Below, piece by piece: positions 5,977 to 14,725 of a stretch of DNA of 33,818 nucleotides. The stretch lies in the NCBI GenBank assembly GCA_902768435.1, contig CACXLJ010000034.1, positions 1 through 33,818 on the forward strand, read 5' to 3'. The notes beneath the pieces are model-generated. The model searched no databases and was not told the DNA's origin. It worked only from the letters and a program-made list of their open reading frames with translations. Within the stretch, counting starts at the first letter, position 1, and each line of letters starts with the position of its first letter. Both the position numbers and the translations under genes were made by a program. The stretch comes from an uncultured Bacteroidales bacterium. Its GTDB lineage: Bacteria; Bacteroidota; Bacteroidia; Bacteroidales; Muribaculaceae.

Positions 5977-8900
5977 GTGAATCTTTCTCAGCTTAGCGAC
6001 ATATTTAACCTGCAGGCACGCGTCGACGCCATGCGCAGTCTGCTGGCCAGCAAGCGCAACCGGCTGATTGTCGTCGACGGTCTGGCTGGTTCGGCCGCTT
6101 CTATGCTGTTTGCCAAACTGCCACGACGCAAGCAGCCCTACCTCATCATTGCCAATGACCTCGACGAGGCGGGCTACATCTACAACGACCTGTGCCAGAT
6201 TCTCGACGACAAGCAGGTGCTCATCTTCCCCTCGGGTTACAAGCGCGACATTAAGTATGGCCAAGTTGACCCGCCCAACGAGATACTACGCACCGAGGTG
6301 CTCAGCAAGTGGCACTCGCAAAAGGGGCTGCACTGCGTGGTCACCTTCCCCGAGGCACTCGCCGAGAAAGTTTGCACCCGCGAGATGGTCGACAAGGCCA
6401 CCATTCACATCGAGGTGAACGCCACCCTCGACCTCACCGAGACCGGCCGCCGCCTGCGCGACTTTGGATTCCGCGAGGTTGACTATGTTTACGAACCTGG
6501 ACAGTTTGCTCTGCGCGGCTCCATTCTCGATGTGTTCTCGTTCAGCCACGAACTGCCCTACCGTATCGACTTCTTCGGTGACGAAATCGACAGCATCCGC
6601 ACCTTCAATGTCGAAACTCAACTCTCGCAGGAGCAACTCGACAGTATCGATATCCTGAACAACAGCGGTTCGGCCGAGGCGGGAACCTCCTTCATTGAGT
6701 TTGCCGGTACCGATACCCTGCTCATTTGCCGCGATGTGGAGTGGCTCCGTCAGCGCGTCAAGGCCATCACCGAGGAGTCGATCTCGTCGAGCACGCTCAT
6801 CGCCGAAGAGGGCGACGCCCATGCGCTAGGCAAGGTGGTCGACTTTTCCCTCTTTAACGATGCCCTGGACAAGTGCCGCCGCATCGACTTCTCTTACGGC
6901 GAGAGTGCCGCCAAGGGCAATGCCAAGCTGTCGCTCAACTGCACGCCGCAAGGCATCTACCACAAGAATTTCGATCTCATCAGCCAGTCGTTCCACGACT
7001 TCCTCGAAAAAGGCTACAGGATTTGCATCCTCAGCGATAGCCCCAAGCAGATTGAGCGCCTACGCCTCATCTTTGAGGACCGCCAAGACAACATCGCATT
7101 CACGCCTGTCGAGCACACCCTGCACGAGGGTTTCGTGGACCATGACCTGAAACTATGTGTCTTCACCGACCATCAGATTTTTGACCGCTTCCACAAGTAT
7201 AACCTCAAGAGCGACCGTGCCCGATCGGGCAAACTCGCGCTCTCGCTCAAGGAACTCAACCAGATTGAGGTGGGCGACTATATTGTGCACGAAGACCACG
7301 GCATAGGCAAGTTCGGCGGTCTGGTGCGCACGGGCATCAACGGCACCATGCAGGAGATGATTAAACTCACCTATCTCAACGGCGACATCATCTTCGTCTC
7401 GATCCATGCCCTGCACAAACTCTCCAAGTATCGTGGCAAAGAGGGAGTGGAACCGCGGCTCAACAAGTTGGGCAGCGGCGCATGGAACCGTATGAAGAAC
7501 CGCACCAAGAGCAAACTCAAAGATATTGCGCGCGACCTCATCCGACTTTACGCCAAGCGTCGCGAGGAGAAAGGTTTCGCTTTCTCGCCCGACGGCTACC
7601 TGCAGCAGGAGCTCGAGGCGTCGTTCATCTACGAGGATACCCCCGACCAGCTTACCACCACCCAGGCCGTGAAGGCCGATATGGAGCGTGAGCGGCCCAT
7701 GGATCGCCTGGTGTGCGGCGATGTGGGGTTCGGCAAGACCGAGGTCGCCATCCGAGCCGCCTTCAAGGCCGCTATCGACGGCAAGCAGACGGCTGTGCTC
7801 GTGCCCACTACCGTGCTCGCATTCCAGCACTACCGCACCTTTACCGAGCGCCTCAAAGATTTTCCCGTGCGGGTCGAGTACCTGAGCCGTGCCCGCAAAC
7901 CCAAAGAGGTGAAAGCTATCCTCAACGACTTGGCGCTGGGCAAAATCGACATCATCATCGGCACTCACAAACTGGTAGGCAAGTCGGTGCAGTTCCACGA
8001 TCTGGGCCTGCTTGTGGTCGATGAGGAACAAAAGTTTGGCGTGGGCGTCAAGGAGAAACTCAAGCAACTCAAGGTGAATGTCGACACGCTCACCCTCTCG
8101 GCAACGCCCATCCCGCGCACCTTGCAGTTCTCGCTCATGGGGGCCCGCGACCTGAGCGCCATCACCACACCGCCCGCCAACCGTTACCCCATTCTCACCT
8201 CGCTCAATGCTCTCAACGACGACATTGTGCGCGAGGCCATCAACTTCGAACTCTCGCGCAATGGCCAAGTGTTCTTCGTCAACAACCGCATCGACGGCCT
8301 GTTGCGGCTCGAAGAGATGATTCACCGCATAGTGCCCGATGCCCGCGTAGTGACGGGCCATGGTCAGATGCCTCCCGAGGAACTCGAAAAGCGCATCATC
8401 GACTTCACCAATCACGACTACGATGTGCTGCTCGCCACCACTATCATCGAGAACGGCGTGGACATGCCCAATGTGAACACCATCATCATCAACAATGCTC
8501 AAAACTACGGTCTGAGCGACCTGCACCAGTTGCGCGGACGCGTGGGACGCAGCAACCGCAAGGCTTTCTGCTATCTGCTGGTACCGCCCGGCATGCCCAT
8601 CTCGGCGGTGGCGCGTCGCCGTCTGCAGGCCATCGAGAGTTTCAGCGACCTGGGTGCTGGCATCCACATCGCCATGCAGGATCTCGACATCCGCGGTGCC
8701 GGCAACCTACTGGGCGCCGAACAGAGCGGTTTCATTGCCGACCTGGGCTATGAAACCTATCAAAAGATTCTGCGCGAGGCAATGCTCGAACTCAAGACCG
8801 AGGAATTTGCCGACACCTTTGAGCAACAAGAAGAAGAAAAATCGCAAATCACCAGCGAGGACACCCAATATGCCACCGACTGCACCATCGACACTGACCT

Positions 8901-9336
8901 CGAACTCATGTTCCCGGCCAGCTATGTGCCACAAGAGAGCGAACGCATCAACCTCTACCGCGAACTCGACAACATGGAGAGCGACCGCGATGTGGAAGCC
9001 TTCGAGGTGCGCCTGCAAGACCGTTTCGGCAAGATTCCCGACATGGGCAAGGAACTCATTCGCATTGTGCCCCTGCGCCGAGTGGCGCGCTCGCTGGGCC
9101 TCGAGAAGGTGGTGCTCAAGCAGGGCAGCATGTATGTCTATTTCGTGGGTGCCGAAAACCGCGCCTACTACCAGTCGGCCGCCTTTGGCCGCATGCTCAA
9201 CTACCTGCAGAACAATTCGCAGCGCTGCAAAATCCGCGAGATAAACGGTCGCCGCTCCTTCCTCATCAGCCATGTGGCCACCGTCCAGACGGCCCTCGCC
9301 ATCCTCCGCTCCATCACCCACCTCAACCCTGTCTGA
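5977..9336 (+). CDS. mfd: Transcription-repair coupling factor
   Basis: 1119 residues, starting with GTG three bases after the preceding stop. The order is that of Mfd: UvrB-like N-terminal domains (to about 340), an RNA-polymerase-interacting domain beginning at GDYIVHEDHGIGKFGG, then a RecG-like superfamily 2 translocase. The translocase has Walker A GDVGFGKT (581-588), Walker B DEEQ (682-685), SATPIPRT, a VTGHG block and QLRGRVGR. The C-terminal domain (about 960-1119) is the TRCF autoinhibitory module. Mfd removes RNA polymerase stalled at DNA lesions and recruits UvrA. The length is normal and all helicase motifs are intact. The gene ends in TGA, showing that UGA is used as a stop in this genome. 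Confidence 0.96.
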   Translation: MNLSQLSDIFNLQARVDAMRSLLASKRNRLIVVDGLAGSAASMLFAKLPRRKQPYLIIANDLDEAGYIYNDLCQILDDKQVLIFPSGYKRDIKYGQVDPPNEILRTEVLSKWHSQKGLHCVVTFPEALAEKVCTREMVDKATIHIEVNATLDLTETGRRLRDFGFREVDYVYEPGQFALRGSILDVFSFSHELPYRIDFFGDEIDSIRTFNVETQLSQEQLDSIDILNNSGSAEAGTSFIEFAGTDTLLICRDVEWLRQRVKAITEESISSSTLIAEEGDAHALGKVVDFSLFNDALDKCRRIDFSYGESAAKGNAKLSLNCTPQGIYHKNFDLISQSFHDFLEKGYRICILSDSPKQIERLRLIFEDRQDNIAFTPVEHTLHEGFVDHDLKLCVFTDHQIFDRFHKYNLKSDRARSGKLALSLKELNQIEVGDYIVHEDHGIGKFGGLVRTGINGTMQEMIKLTYLNGDIIFVSIHALHKLSKYRGKEGVEPRLNKLGSGAWNRMKNRTKSKLKDIARDLIRLYAKRREEKGFAFSPDGYLQQELEASFIYEDTPDQLTTTQAVKADMERERPMDRLVCGDVGFGKTEVAIRAAFKAAIDGKQTAVLVPTTVLAFQHYRTFTERLKDFPVRVEYLSRARKPKEVKAILNDLALGKIDIIIGTHKLVGKSVQFHDLGLLVVDEEQKFGVGVKEKLKQLKVNVDTLTLSATPIPRTLQFSLMGARDLSAITTPPANRYPILTSLNALNDDIVREAINFELSRNGQVFFVNNRIDGLLRLEEMIHRIVPDARVVTGHGQMPPEELEKRIIDFTNHDYDVLLATTIIENGVDMPNVNTIIINNAQNYGLSDLHQLRGRVGRSNRKAFCYLLVPPGMPISAVARRRLQAIESFSDLGAGIHIAMQDLDIRGAGNLLGAEQSGFIADLGYETYQKILREAMLELKTEEFADTFEQQEEEKSQITSEDTQYATDCTIDTDLELMFPASYVPQESERINLYRELDNMESDRDVEAFEVRLQDRFGKIPDMGKELIRIVPLRRVARSLGLEKVVLKQGSMYVYFVGAENRAYYQSAAFGRMLNYLQNNSQRCKIREINGRRSFLISHVATVQTALAILRSITHLNPV

Positions 9337-9472
9337 TCCACACTTTGAGATAAATCACATGAAGTGCGACCTTATGCCAAATAGGGTCGGAACTCCCTTA
9401 TGGGCATCAATGCAATAAAATATGCCAAATTTGCAGCTTCACTGCAAATCTGCCAAAACCATACATAAATCA
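9337..9472. other. Intergenic region with a small hairpin
   Basis: No gene is visible. A perfect 7-bp inverted repeat TTTGCAG-CTTCA-CTGCAAA lies at 9430-9448 without a following T-run. A shorter CGACC/GGTCG pair occurs near 9367-9389. Confidence 0.35.
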
Positions 9473-9480
9473 ATGAATAA

Positions 9481-9801
9481 CAGTATACTACCAGCGACGA
9501 TGCTTCGAGGAAGAAGCTCTATACCGACAACGACGACATCTTTGATGCTACCGATACTGTGCTGGTGCAGGGTGTGAACGACTATGACACCGAGGGCCGC
9601 GTGACGCGCAACGAACTGGTGCTCTATGTGACCTCGCGCGACGAGGAAGGCGGCATCTATGCCATGCCCGTGAACGGCATGAAGATCGGTATGCCCGACA
9701 TCGACAGCGGCACCACCCTGATTCGCATGGGACGCGCCGCCAGCGAACTCGATGTGATGTCGCCCGAGCACTTCGTGGTTCACCCCTGCCTAAATTCTTG
9801 A
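9481..9801 (+). pseudogene. Gene remnant, C-terminal fragment without a start
   Basis: An open frame begins right after a TAA at 9478-9480 and runs to 9801 without any ATG start. Its text is clearly protein-like (NELVLYVTSRDEEGGIYAMP) and its codon use matches neighbouring genes. An ATG at 9473 belongs to a different frame, so the segment could be the 3' part of a gene whose front was deleted or frameshifted. I do not recognise the family. Confidence 0.5.
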
Positions 9802-9847
9802 CAGTCCTAACGGAGTATTTTTCAGATTCCTATATCGTTTCTGGTAT

Positions 9848-11398
9848 TTACTTGACTTGTTTAATGGCGTTATCAAAATCCTTGGCGCCACCAGTCTCGC
9901 CAAAGAGCTTCTTGAGCAGGCGCACACGGGTGTTGGTGATAGCCTGAGGTGTGGAAATGGTCAGGGTTGCAATCTCAGTGGGCAGAAAATTATGGATGGT
10001 GAGCAGGCACACCATCTGTTCTTTTGAGTTGAGTGTGGAGAGCAGCTCACGCAATTTGGGGTTTTGCGCATAAGAGAGTTGCGCCAGTTCGTTGGCATCT
10101 TCATCGGCAACGGGTTTACCTTTGTTGGCCGAAGCATGCAGTCGCGAAACAGTCTCCTTCATCTGCATGGAGTTCTCGCGTTGCTCTCGCTCTTTCAGTC
10201 GTCGCATCTGTGTGAGTTCAGAGCGTGTGAGATTAAATTGTTGCTGGCTCTCGGCAAAGCGGGCATTAAGCTTGTCGATGCGACGGCGGCTATACCACAC
10301 AAATAATGCCGATATGATCATCAGGAATATGATGGCAGCCAGCAGGGCAATGACAGTTCTATACTGGCGGCGCTCCTTTAACTGCTCATCAAATTGTGAC
10401 ATCATGTTCATGATGCCTGCCGCATCGTTGTGCTCGTAGAGGTTGCGATACACCTCGTTGAGTCGCCGGCTATACTCTCCCGCATTCTTCGTGTCGCCCA
10501 GCAAGGTCAGATGTTCGATTAGCAGCTGGTAGGACTGGATGGCGACATCGGGTGAGAGCGAAGAGGTGAGCCGGTACCATTGAAGCATGGCCGATGCCGT
10601 GTCGCCTTCCTGCACATAAATATCGGCCAAGAGTTTACACCCTCGGTCGGTGGGAGATATCTGCATGGATTCAAACAGGAAATGCTTTGCCTCGTCTATC
10701 TTTCCCGTCTTCATCAGATAGCTGGCATTGTTCACGAGATAGTTGGCCCGCACATCGCCCTGGGTGCTGTCGACAAGAGGCTTGGCTTGCTCTAAATAGT
10801 ATTTCAGACTGTCCTTCTCGCCCAACACATCAAATGTGGTTGCAATGTTGTTAAGCGTCTGCAATGCCCACTGCTTGTTATCAGCTTGCTGGGCGGCATT
10901 CAATGCCTGCTTGTAGTAGCGTAATGTGGTGATGTGGTCGCCCACATTGTCGTTCACATCGCCCAGCACCGAATAGAGAAACCAGTCGAAAGCGGGTTCG
11001 TGCAGGCTGCCGGCCATTTGCTCGGCTCGTTTCATCGACAGAATGGCCTCGCGGGTCTTTTGCTGGTGGTACAGGACAATTCCATGGTGGAGCAGTGCCC
11101 GGGCAAGATGCCCGTCGTCGCCATGCTGCTCGAAGTACTTGCTGCTTGCACTTATCAACGAGTCGTCGCCCATATAGAGCCCGCTACGGTGAATGGCTTC
11201 AGTATAGAGAAGGCCAAATAGAGCCCGATCGGTTTCACTCATCGCGGTGTCGTTCCAACATGGAGCCAGCATTCTCACCACCGAGTCGGGTTGAGTGAAC
11301 ACCATCTGATCGGCTTTGGTTAAAAGTTCATTGTGGGACTGCTCATGTGAGCAGCCCACAATAATAAAAAGGATTATTATGCATAAGATGTTTCTCAT
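9848..11398 (-). CDS. TPR lipoprotein with C-terminal HTH-like domain
   Basis: 516 residues from the ATG at 11398. Longer upstream starts would overlap the preceding gene and lack a signal sequence. A lipoprotein signal ends at the lipobox VGC (C16). Residues about 25-340 are TPR-like helical repeats (for example RALLHHGIVLYHQQKTREAI). One transmembrane helix lies at about 347-367, followed by a coiled, basic segment. The C-terminal 60 residues (NSKEQMVCLLTIHNFLPTEI ... NTRVRLLKKLFG) resemble a LuxR-type helix-turn-helix. Bacteroidales encode many such TPR-membrane-HTH proteins, presumed to couple an envelope signal to transcription. The ATG overlaps the stop of the upstream gene (ATGA), so the two are translationally coupled. 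Confidence 0.75.
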   Translation of the reverse strand: MRNILCIIILFIIVGCSHEQSHNELLTKADQMVFTQPDSVVRMLAPCWNDTAMSETDRALFGLLYTEAIHRSGLYMGDDSLISASSKYFEQHGDDGHLARALLHHGIVLYHQQKTREAILSMKRAEQMAGSLHEPAFDWFLYSVLGDVNDNVGDHITTLRYYKQALNAAQQADNKQWALQTLNNIATTFDVLGEKDSLKYYLEQAKPLVDSTQGDVRANYLVNNASYLMKTGKIDEAKHFLFESMQISPTDRGCKLLADIYVQEGDTASAMLQWYRLTSSLSPDVAIQSYQLLIEHLTLLGDTKNAGEYSRRLNEVYRNLYEHNDAAGIMNMMSQFDEQLKERRQYRTVIALLAAIIFLMIISALFVWYSRRRIDKLNARFAESQQQFNLTRSELTQMRRLKEREQRENSMQMKETVSRLHASANKGKPVADEDANELAQLSYAQNPKLRELLSTLNSKEQMVCLLTIHNFLPTEIATLTISTPQAITNTRVRLLKKLFGETGGAKDFDNAIKQVK

Positions 11399-11802
11399 TT
11401 CTTGGGGGAGAATACAATAGGTAATGAGAAGTTTACTCTCACCGGTTTCCCTTTCTCCTTTCCTGGGTTCCACTTGGGCATGGCCTTCACCACCCTGAGG
11501 GCTTCGGCATCGAGCGAGGGAAATACTTTTTTTGCAACTCTCACATTAGATATACTGCCATCGGCTTCAACCACAAACATGACCAAAATCCTGCCTCCGA
11601 CATTTTGCTTTTTAGCATCTTTCGGATAGTTAAGATTGGTTTGAAGAAATTCAATCATGGCAGGCATGCCGCCGGGAAACTCTGGCATCTGTTCTACTAC
11701 ATCATAAACATTTTGCTTGCTCTGCGATACAACAGTTTTCTGTGCATTTGCCGTCATGAGGCACAAAACAGCCATCATAGACATTAAAATCAATTTTTTC
11801 AT
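11395..11802 (-). CDS. Secreted TonB C-terminal-domain protein
   Basis: 135 residues. A cleavable signal peptide (cleavage after MTANA) is followed by a TonB_C-like domain: FPGGMPAMIEFLQTNLNYP, then GGRILVMFVVEADGSISNV and ALRVVKAMPKWNPGKEKGKP. It lacks the membrane anchor and proline-rich spanner of true TonB. It is therefore probably a periplasmic domain-only protein, perhaps binding TonB boxes or receptor plugs; that role is inferred. Its TGA stop overlaps the ATG of the TPR/HTH gene by four bases, suggesting that the pair acts together. Confidence 0.85.
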   Translation of the reverse strand: MKKLILMSMMAVLCLMTANAQKTVVSQSKQNVYDVVEQMPEFPGGMPAMIEFLQTNLNYPKDAKKQNVGGRILVMFVVEADGSISNVRVAKKVFPSLDAEALRVVKAMPKWNPGKEKGKPVRVNFSLPIVFSPKK

Positions 11803-11854
11803 CTTCTTAATTTTTTTAAATCGTTCAACAATCGGGTTGTCTGTCCGGACGATG

Positions 11855-11886
11855 CAAAATTAGATACAGCCATGAATTGCTGCAAG
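11855..11886 (-). promoter_or_regulatory. Promoter of the TonB-like/TPR operon
   Basis: On the minus strand CTTG (11886-11883) and TAATTTTG (11862-11855) are 20 bases apart, close to the Bacteroidetes consensus. The start codon follows about 50 bases downstream. Confidence 0.55.
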
Positions 11887-11936
11887 AATTTAATTACACA
11901 ATATTACACCCAGCGCAAAAAACCTGAATTATAGCG

Positions 11937-12476
11937 TTATTCTTTAGGCATGACCTTTTGAAAACGGAACATTCCATCGCTGTCATCTTCCATCATGTCG
12001 CGGTCATTGGGGTCAAGATGGTGGCTGTTGAAGAACTCCACAATGTGAAAGCCGCAACGGTTCACATAGAAGTGAATGTTCCGTTTCTCAAAGTAAGGCG
12101 TGACGGTTTCCCACACCTTGACTTCGGGATGCAGCCTTTCAACTTCGCACCATGCTCTGTAGCCTATACCTTTGCTGTGAGCCTTTGGCGAGACGAAAAG
12201 CAGTTCTAACTCTCCTTCGTTTCCCTCAATGCTAATCACCACACCGCCCACTTTCTCATTGCCGAGCATAATCCTGTATGTCACGGCATTCTTTCGGTCG
12301 ATGGACTGCTCAATGGTTTCACGCGATATGATTTGGTCGTCCTCTTCAAAATGATTGTCACGCATGCCGAACTCTTGCGTAGCACCGTAGAGGAAGGCTT
12401 CCTGGTTGTCGGCAATGAACTGCTCGCGGTCAGCAGGTGTGAGCGGAACCAACTTTACCTCTTTAGTTTTGTTCAT
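11937..12476 (-). CDS. GNAT-family N-acetyltransferase
   Basis: 179 residues. The acetyl-CoA-binding core is visible: GEVLELLFVSPKAHSKGIGY-like text, here GELELLFVSPKAHSKGIGYR, containing the Q/R-x-x-G-x-G/A type turn as KGIGYR, preceded by the beta strand VGGVVISIEG. The C-terminal YFEKRNIHFYVNRCGFHIVE matches the usual 'fYek.GF' segment. GNAT enzymes transfer an acetyl group from acetyl-CoA to amines of small molecules or proteins; the substrate here is unknown. The C-terminal tail (DPNDRDMMEDDSDG) is strongly acidic. It is transcribed toward the window start and stands between two unrelated genes. Confidence 0.85.
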   Translation of the reverse strand: MNKTKEVKLVPLTPADREQFIADNQEAFLYGATQEFGMRDNHFEEDDQIISRETIEQSIDRKNAVTYRIMLGNEKVGGVVISIEGNEGELELLFVSPKAHSKGIGYRAWCEVERLHPEVKVWETVTPYFEKRNIHFYVNRCGFHIVEFFNSHHLDPNDRDMMEDDSDGMFRFQKVMPKE

Positions 12477-12533
12477 TTCTCTTGGGGTTACTTGTAATCA
12501 AGCGCTGCAATGATGGTTTTACCGTAAACCGAT

Positions 12534-13349
12534 TCAGGTAGTGGGGATGGTGGTCCATCCTTGCGGAATGAGGTCGGGCACTTTGCCGTCGGGCAGCCAA
12601 CGCTCGGGGGCTATCACAATCTTGTCGTCGTGCGCGTTGAGCCAGCCTGCCCACCAACTCGCCAGCGTGTTGGCAAGTATGTTGTGGTTGGCCATGCACA
12701 GGTAGGGCATCACCTTCAGTTCCTTCTCGGCAGGATAGGCAATCATCTCGACAGGCGCGCCTTGAAACTCCAGGTGTTCCTTTGCCCACTCTACATCGGT
12801 GGTGAGCACATAAAACGGCTTGTGCCCCACGCTGGCTATCACATTTGCGATGGCCCAATTGTAGTAATCGGGTGTGCAGGTATTTTCTTTGCTCTCGGGG
12901 TTATAGATGTGAATTGTGGTCACATCTTTTCGGGAGAGCATCTTGATGAGTTCAAACGACGATGCCGGCAATTTCTTGGCAGGCACAGTGTACATCTCGC
13001 GTACCTCCTGCGCAAAGTCTTCGAAGTAGCGGGGCGAGAGCCAGTGGCCTTCGAGATAGGTGTCGGTGGCCTCCAGCAGTTCGGGTTTGTAGGTGTTATC
13101 TACCTCCTTATACACGGCACCGGCCGGTTTCTTGAACCAGGCCAAAAAGCGGTTTTTCCATCCGCCCTTGCCGTAGTGTTTCAAATCGACCTCCTCGGCC
13201 AGCAGGTAGCGGTCGAGCATGAAATGGCTGCGCAACCATTGCTCGGGCACATGCAGCCGAGCCTCGGGGTCGCGGCGCTGCAGCGCCATGTAAAACGCAT
13301 ACTGAAACATCTGTTCGGCAATCGAGCCTTGCAATTTCACTACATTCAT
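12534..13349 (-). CDS. Glycosyltransferase family 11-like protein (alpha-1,2-fucosyltransferase type), divergent
   Basis: 271 residues from the ATG at 13349 (MNVVKLQGSIAEQMFQYAF). An upstream start at 13412 would add a hydrophobic stretch lacking support. The N-terminus matches the GT11 'G.LGNQMFQYAF' motif with LGN changed to IAE. The C-terminal ANTLASWWAGWLN and KIVIAPERW match the GT11 'ANSTFSWWAAWLN' and 'vi.P..W' motifs. The central HxRRGDY motif, which binds the GDP-sugar, is replaced by IHIYNPESKENTCTPDYY, lacking both arginines. The protein may use a different donor or be inactive. GT11 enzymes usually decorate surface glycans, but no capsule or O-antigen genes lie nearby. The gene ends in TGA. 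Confidence 0.75.
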   Translation of the reverse strand: MNVVKLQGSIAEQMFQYAFYMALQRRDPEARLHVPEQWLRSHFMLDRYLLAEEVDLKHYGKGGWKNRFLAWFKKPAGAVYKEVDNTYKPELLEATDTYLEGHWLSPRYFEDFAQEVREMYTVPAKKLPASSFELIKMLSRKDVTTIHIYNPESKENTCTPDYYNWAIANVIASVGHKPFYVLTTDVEWAKEHLEFQGAPVEMIAYPAEKELKVMPYLCMANHNILANTLASWWAGWLNAHDDKIVIAPERWLPDGKVPDLIPQGWTTIPTT

Positions 13350-13444
13350 CGTTGTCTCACATTTAATTAAAAAAAGAGCTGTTACAACTAGGTTCAGGCC
13401 TATGACCTTCAATGAATCAACCCCTCAGGGTCTGATTCAATCTC

Positions 13445-13476
13445 CAAAGTTACAAATTCTTCGTCACAACTCCTAA
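13445..13476 (-). promoter_or_regulatory. Promoter of the GT11-like gene
   Basis: On the minus strand TTAG (13476-13473) and TAACTTTG (13452-13445) are 20 bases apart. The -7 box is perfect and the -33 box has one mismatch. Confidence 0.5.
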
Positions 13477-13522
13477 TCTCCTTACTATTTTGTGGTTTGA
13501 TGCAAGTGCAATCAATGCTGAA

Positions 13523-13554
13523 AAGGGCTGGAGCAAACGACGCGTCCAGCCCTT
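13523..13554 (-). terminator. Hairpin terminator after the secreted-protein gene
   Basis: A 10-bp inverted repeat AAGGGCTGGA/TCCAGCCCTT with a 12-base loop, about 30 bases past the stop of the 13584-14429 gene. The minus-strand sequence continues with TT but no long T-run. Confidence 0.6.
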
Positions 13555-13583
13555 ATTTAAGTTAATACTGTTCTGACGATAAT

Positions 13584-14429
13584 TTATTTCACAATCACCT
13601 TTTTGCCCTGATGGATGTAGATGCCAGCGGGCAGGTTAGCGCTGTTCATCCTCTGACCCTGCAGGTTGTAGTAGGCGTCGTCGGCAGTGGCAGGTTTCAC
13701 GGTCAAGTCGTCGATGCCAGTGACGGTCTGCTCCTCGTAGGTGTAGCCAATCTCAGTCACGGGCAACTCCACATTGGTTCCACATCCTAGCATAGCGGTG
13801 GCATCGGGGAAATCATTGCCCAGAGCATAGTCGGTGAAGCTCACCGTGTTGTTGGTGTAGGTCATGCACTTACCACGGATGCCCGAGGTGTAGAAGGGAG
13901 CATAGTCGCTGCCCATGGTGCAGTTGTCGTCTTCAACAGCGTCAAAAACCATGGTCACAATCAGGGTCTTGCCGGGAGTGAAGGCAAAATCCACATTGTA
14001 TTCCAATTCGCAGTCGTCGCCATAGGTGTCAATCAAGTCAATGCTCAAAGCATCCTCTCCAGCCAGAGTCTCTAACGGGAAGAACTGCTTGATATTATTC
14101 TCCACAGCAAACTCGGTAGCATCGCTCTCCTGCAGATAAATCAGCACATTGCGCTCAATCGTTTCAAACGACTCGTTCATAAATGTGAACTTTAACGATT
14201 TGATCTTTACATTCTGCTTGCCGTCAAGGTCAGTCAGCAGGTCGGGCGTGAAAAGCATCTGAGCACCAGTATGAGCCAGGTAGAAGTTGGTCGGGGCCAT
14301 GTCGAAGTAGGAACCATTGTAGGCGCTGGCGCTCGAAATGTCGCCCACATTAATGATGCCGCTCGTCTGAGCCTGAGCAGTGAGTGTAAATGCAGCCACA
14401 GCTGCCAAAATCATGTAAAATTTCTTCAT
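13584..14429 (-). CDS. Secreted protein with C-terminal 'NLQGQR...GIYI' tail
   Basis: 281 residues. A clear signal peptide (cleavage after TAQA) precedes a beta-rich body of about 200 residues that I cannot assign to a family. The C-terminal 35 residues, with YYNLQGQRMNSANLPAGIYI followed by HQGKKVIVK, are the short tail found on many secreted Prevotella and Muribaculaceae proteins. It resembles Bacteroidetes C-terminal sorting domains, although its secretion role is inferred. It is probably cell-surface or extracellular. It has its own promoter-like -7 box and terminator, so it is probably monocistronic. Confidence 0.75.
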   Translation of the reverse strand: MKKFYMILAAVAAFTLTAQAQTSGIINVGDISSASAYNGSYFDMAPTNFYLAHTGAQMLFTPDLLTDLDGKQNVKIKSLKFTFMNESFETIERNVLIYLQESDATEFAVENNIKQFFPLETLAGEDALSIDLIDTYGDDCELEYNVDFAFTPGKTLIVTMVFDAVEDDNCTMGSDYAPFYTSGIRGKCMTYTNNTVSFTDYALGNDFPDATAMLGCGTNVELPVTEIGYTYEEQTVTGIDDLTVKPATADDAYYNLQGQRMNSANLPAGIYIHQGKKVIVK

Positions 14430-14469
14430 AATAATACTGTTTTTAAAGATTAATGTGAATATTTATTTG

Positions 14470-14477
14470 CAAAATTA
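14470..14477 (-). promoter_or_regulatory. Promoter -7 box of the secreted-protein gene
   Basis: TAATTTTG on the minus strand, about 40 bases upstream of the ATG at 14429. The -33 position reads GGTT rather than TTTG, so the match is partial. Confidence 0.4.
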
Positions 14478-14639
14478 GTAAAAATCTTGACTAATTTAAC
14501 CGAAAAGGTATGAAATTGAATCTAAAAATTCGTTTTTTCTTGCTATGCAAAATTACAAGAATCACCATCAACCGGAAATCCTCAAAATGCGGTATTTTTC
14601 TCACACACTTCCCCTACAATAAGCGTTTTTTTACAAATC

Positions 14640-14654
14640 GTGTAAATTTTACAC
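14640..14654. promoter_or_regulatory. Upstream palindromic operator for the Nudix regulator
   Basis: GTGTAAA-T-TTTACAC is a perfect 15-bp palindrome ending seven bases before the -33 box of the Nudix gene. It shares its GTGTAA/TTACAC arms with the second site at 14696, 56 bp away. The likely ligand is the winged-helix protein encoded next door. Confidence 0.6.
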
Positions 14655-14661
14655 AAAAAAA

Positions 14662-14693
14662 TTTGCAGGATTGAAAAATGCTATGTAACTTTG
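14662..14693 (+). promoter_or_regulatory. Promoter of the Nudix regulator gene
   Basis: TTTG (14662-14665), exactly 20 bases, then TAACTTTG (14686-14693): a perfect Bacteroidetes promoter. Transcription would begin near 14700, inside the second palindrome. Confidence 0.7.
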
Positions 14694-14695
14694 CA

Positions 14696-14710
14696 GTGTA
14701 AAAATTACAC
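14696..14710. promoter_or_regulatory. Downstream palindromic operator over the start of transcription
   Basis: GTGTAA-AAA-TTACAC, with perfect 6-bp arms, begins two bases after the -7 box and covers the predicted transcription start. A protein bound here would block initiation, suggesting repression by the adjacent gene product. Confidence 0.6.
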
Positions 14711-14725
14711 AAAATAGACAAAAAT

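Noticed and set aside
7153..8667. 504-residue minus-strand open frame inside mfd, and similar long antisense frames in pheT, gapA, tnaA and the large membrane-protein gene
   Set aside because: These are shadows caused by GC-biased codon use in strong genes on the opposite strand.
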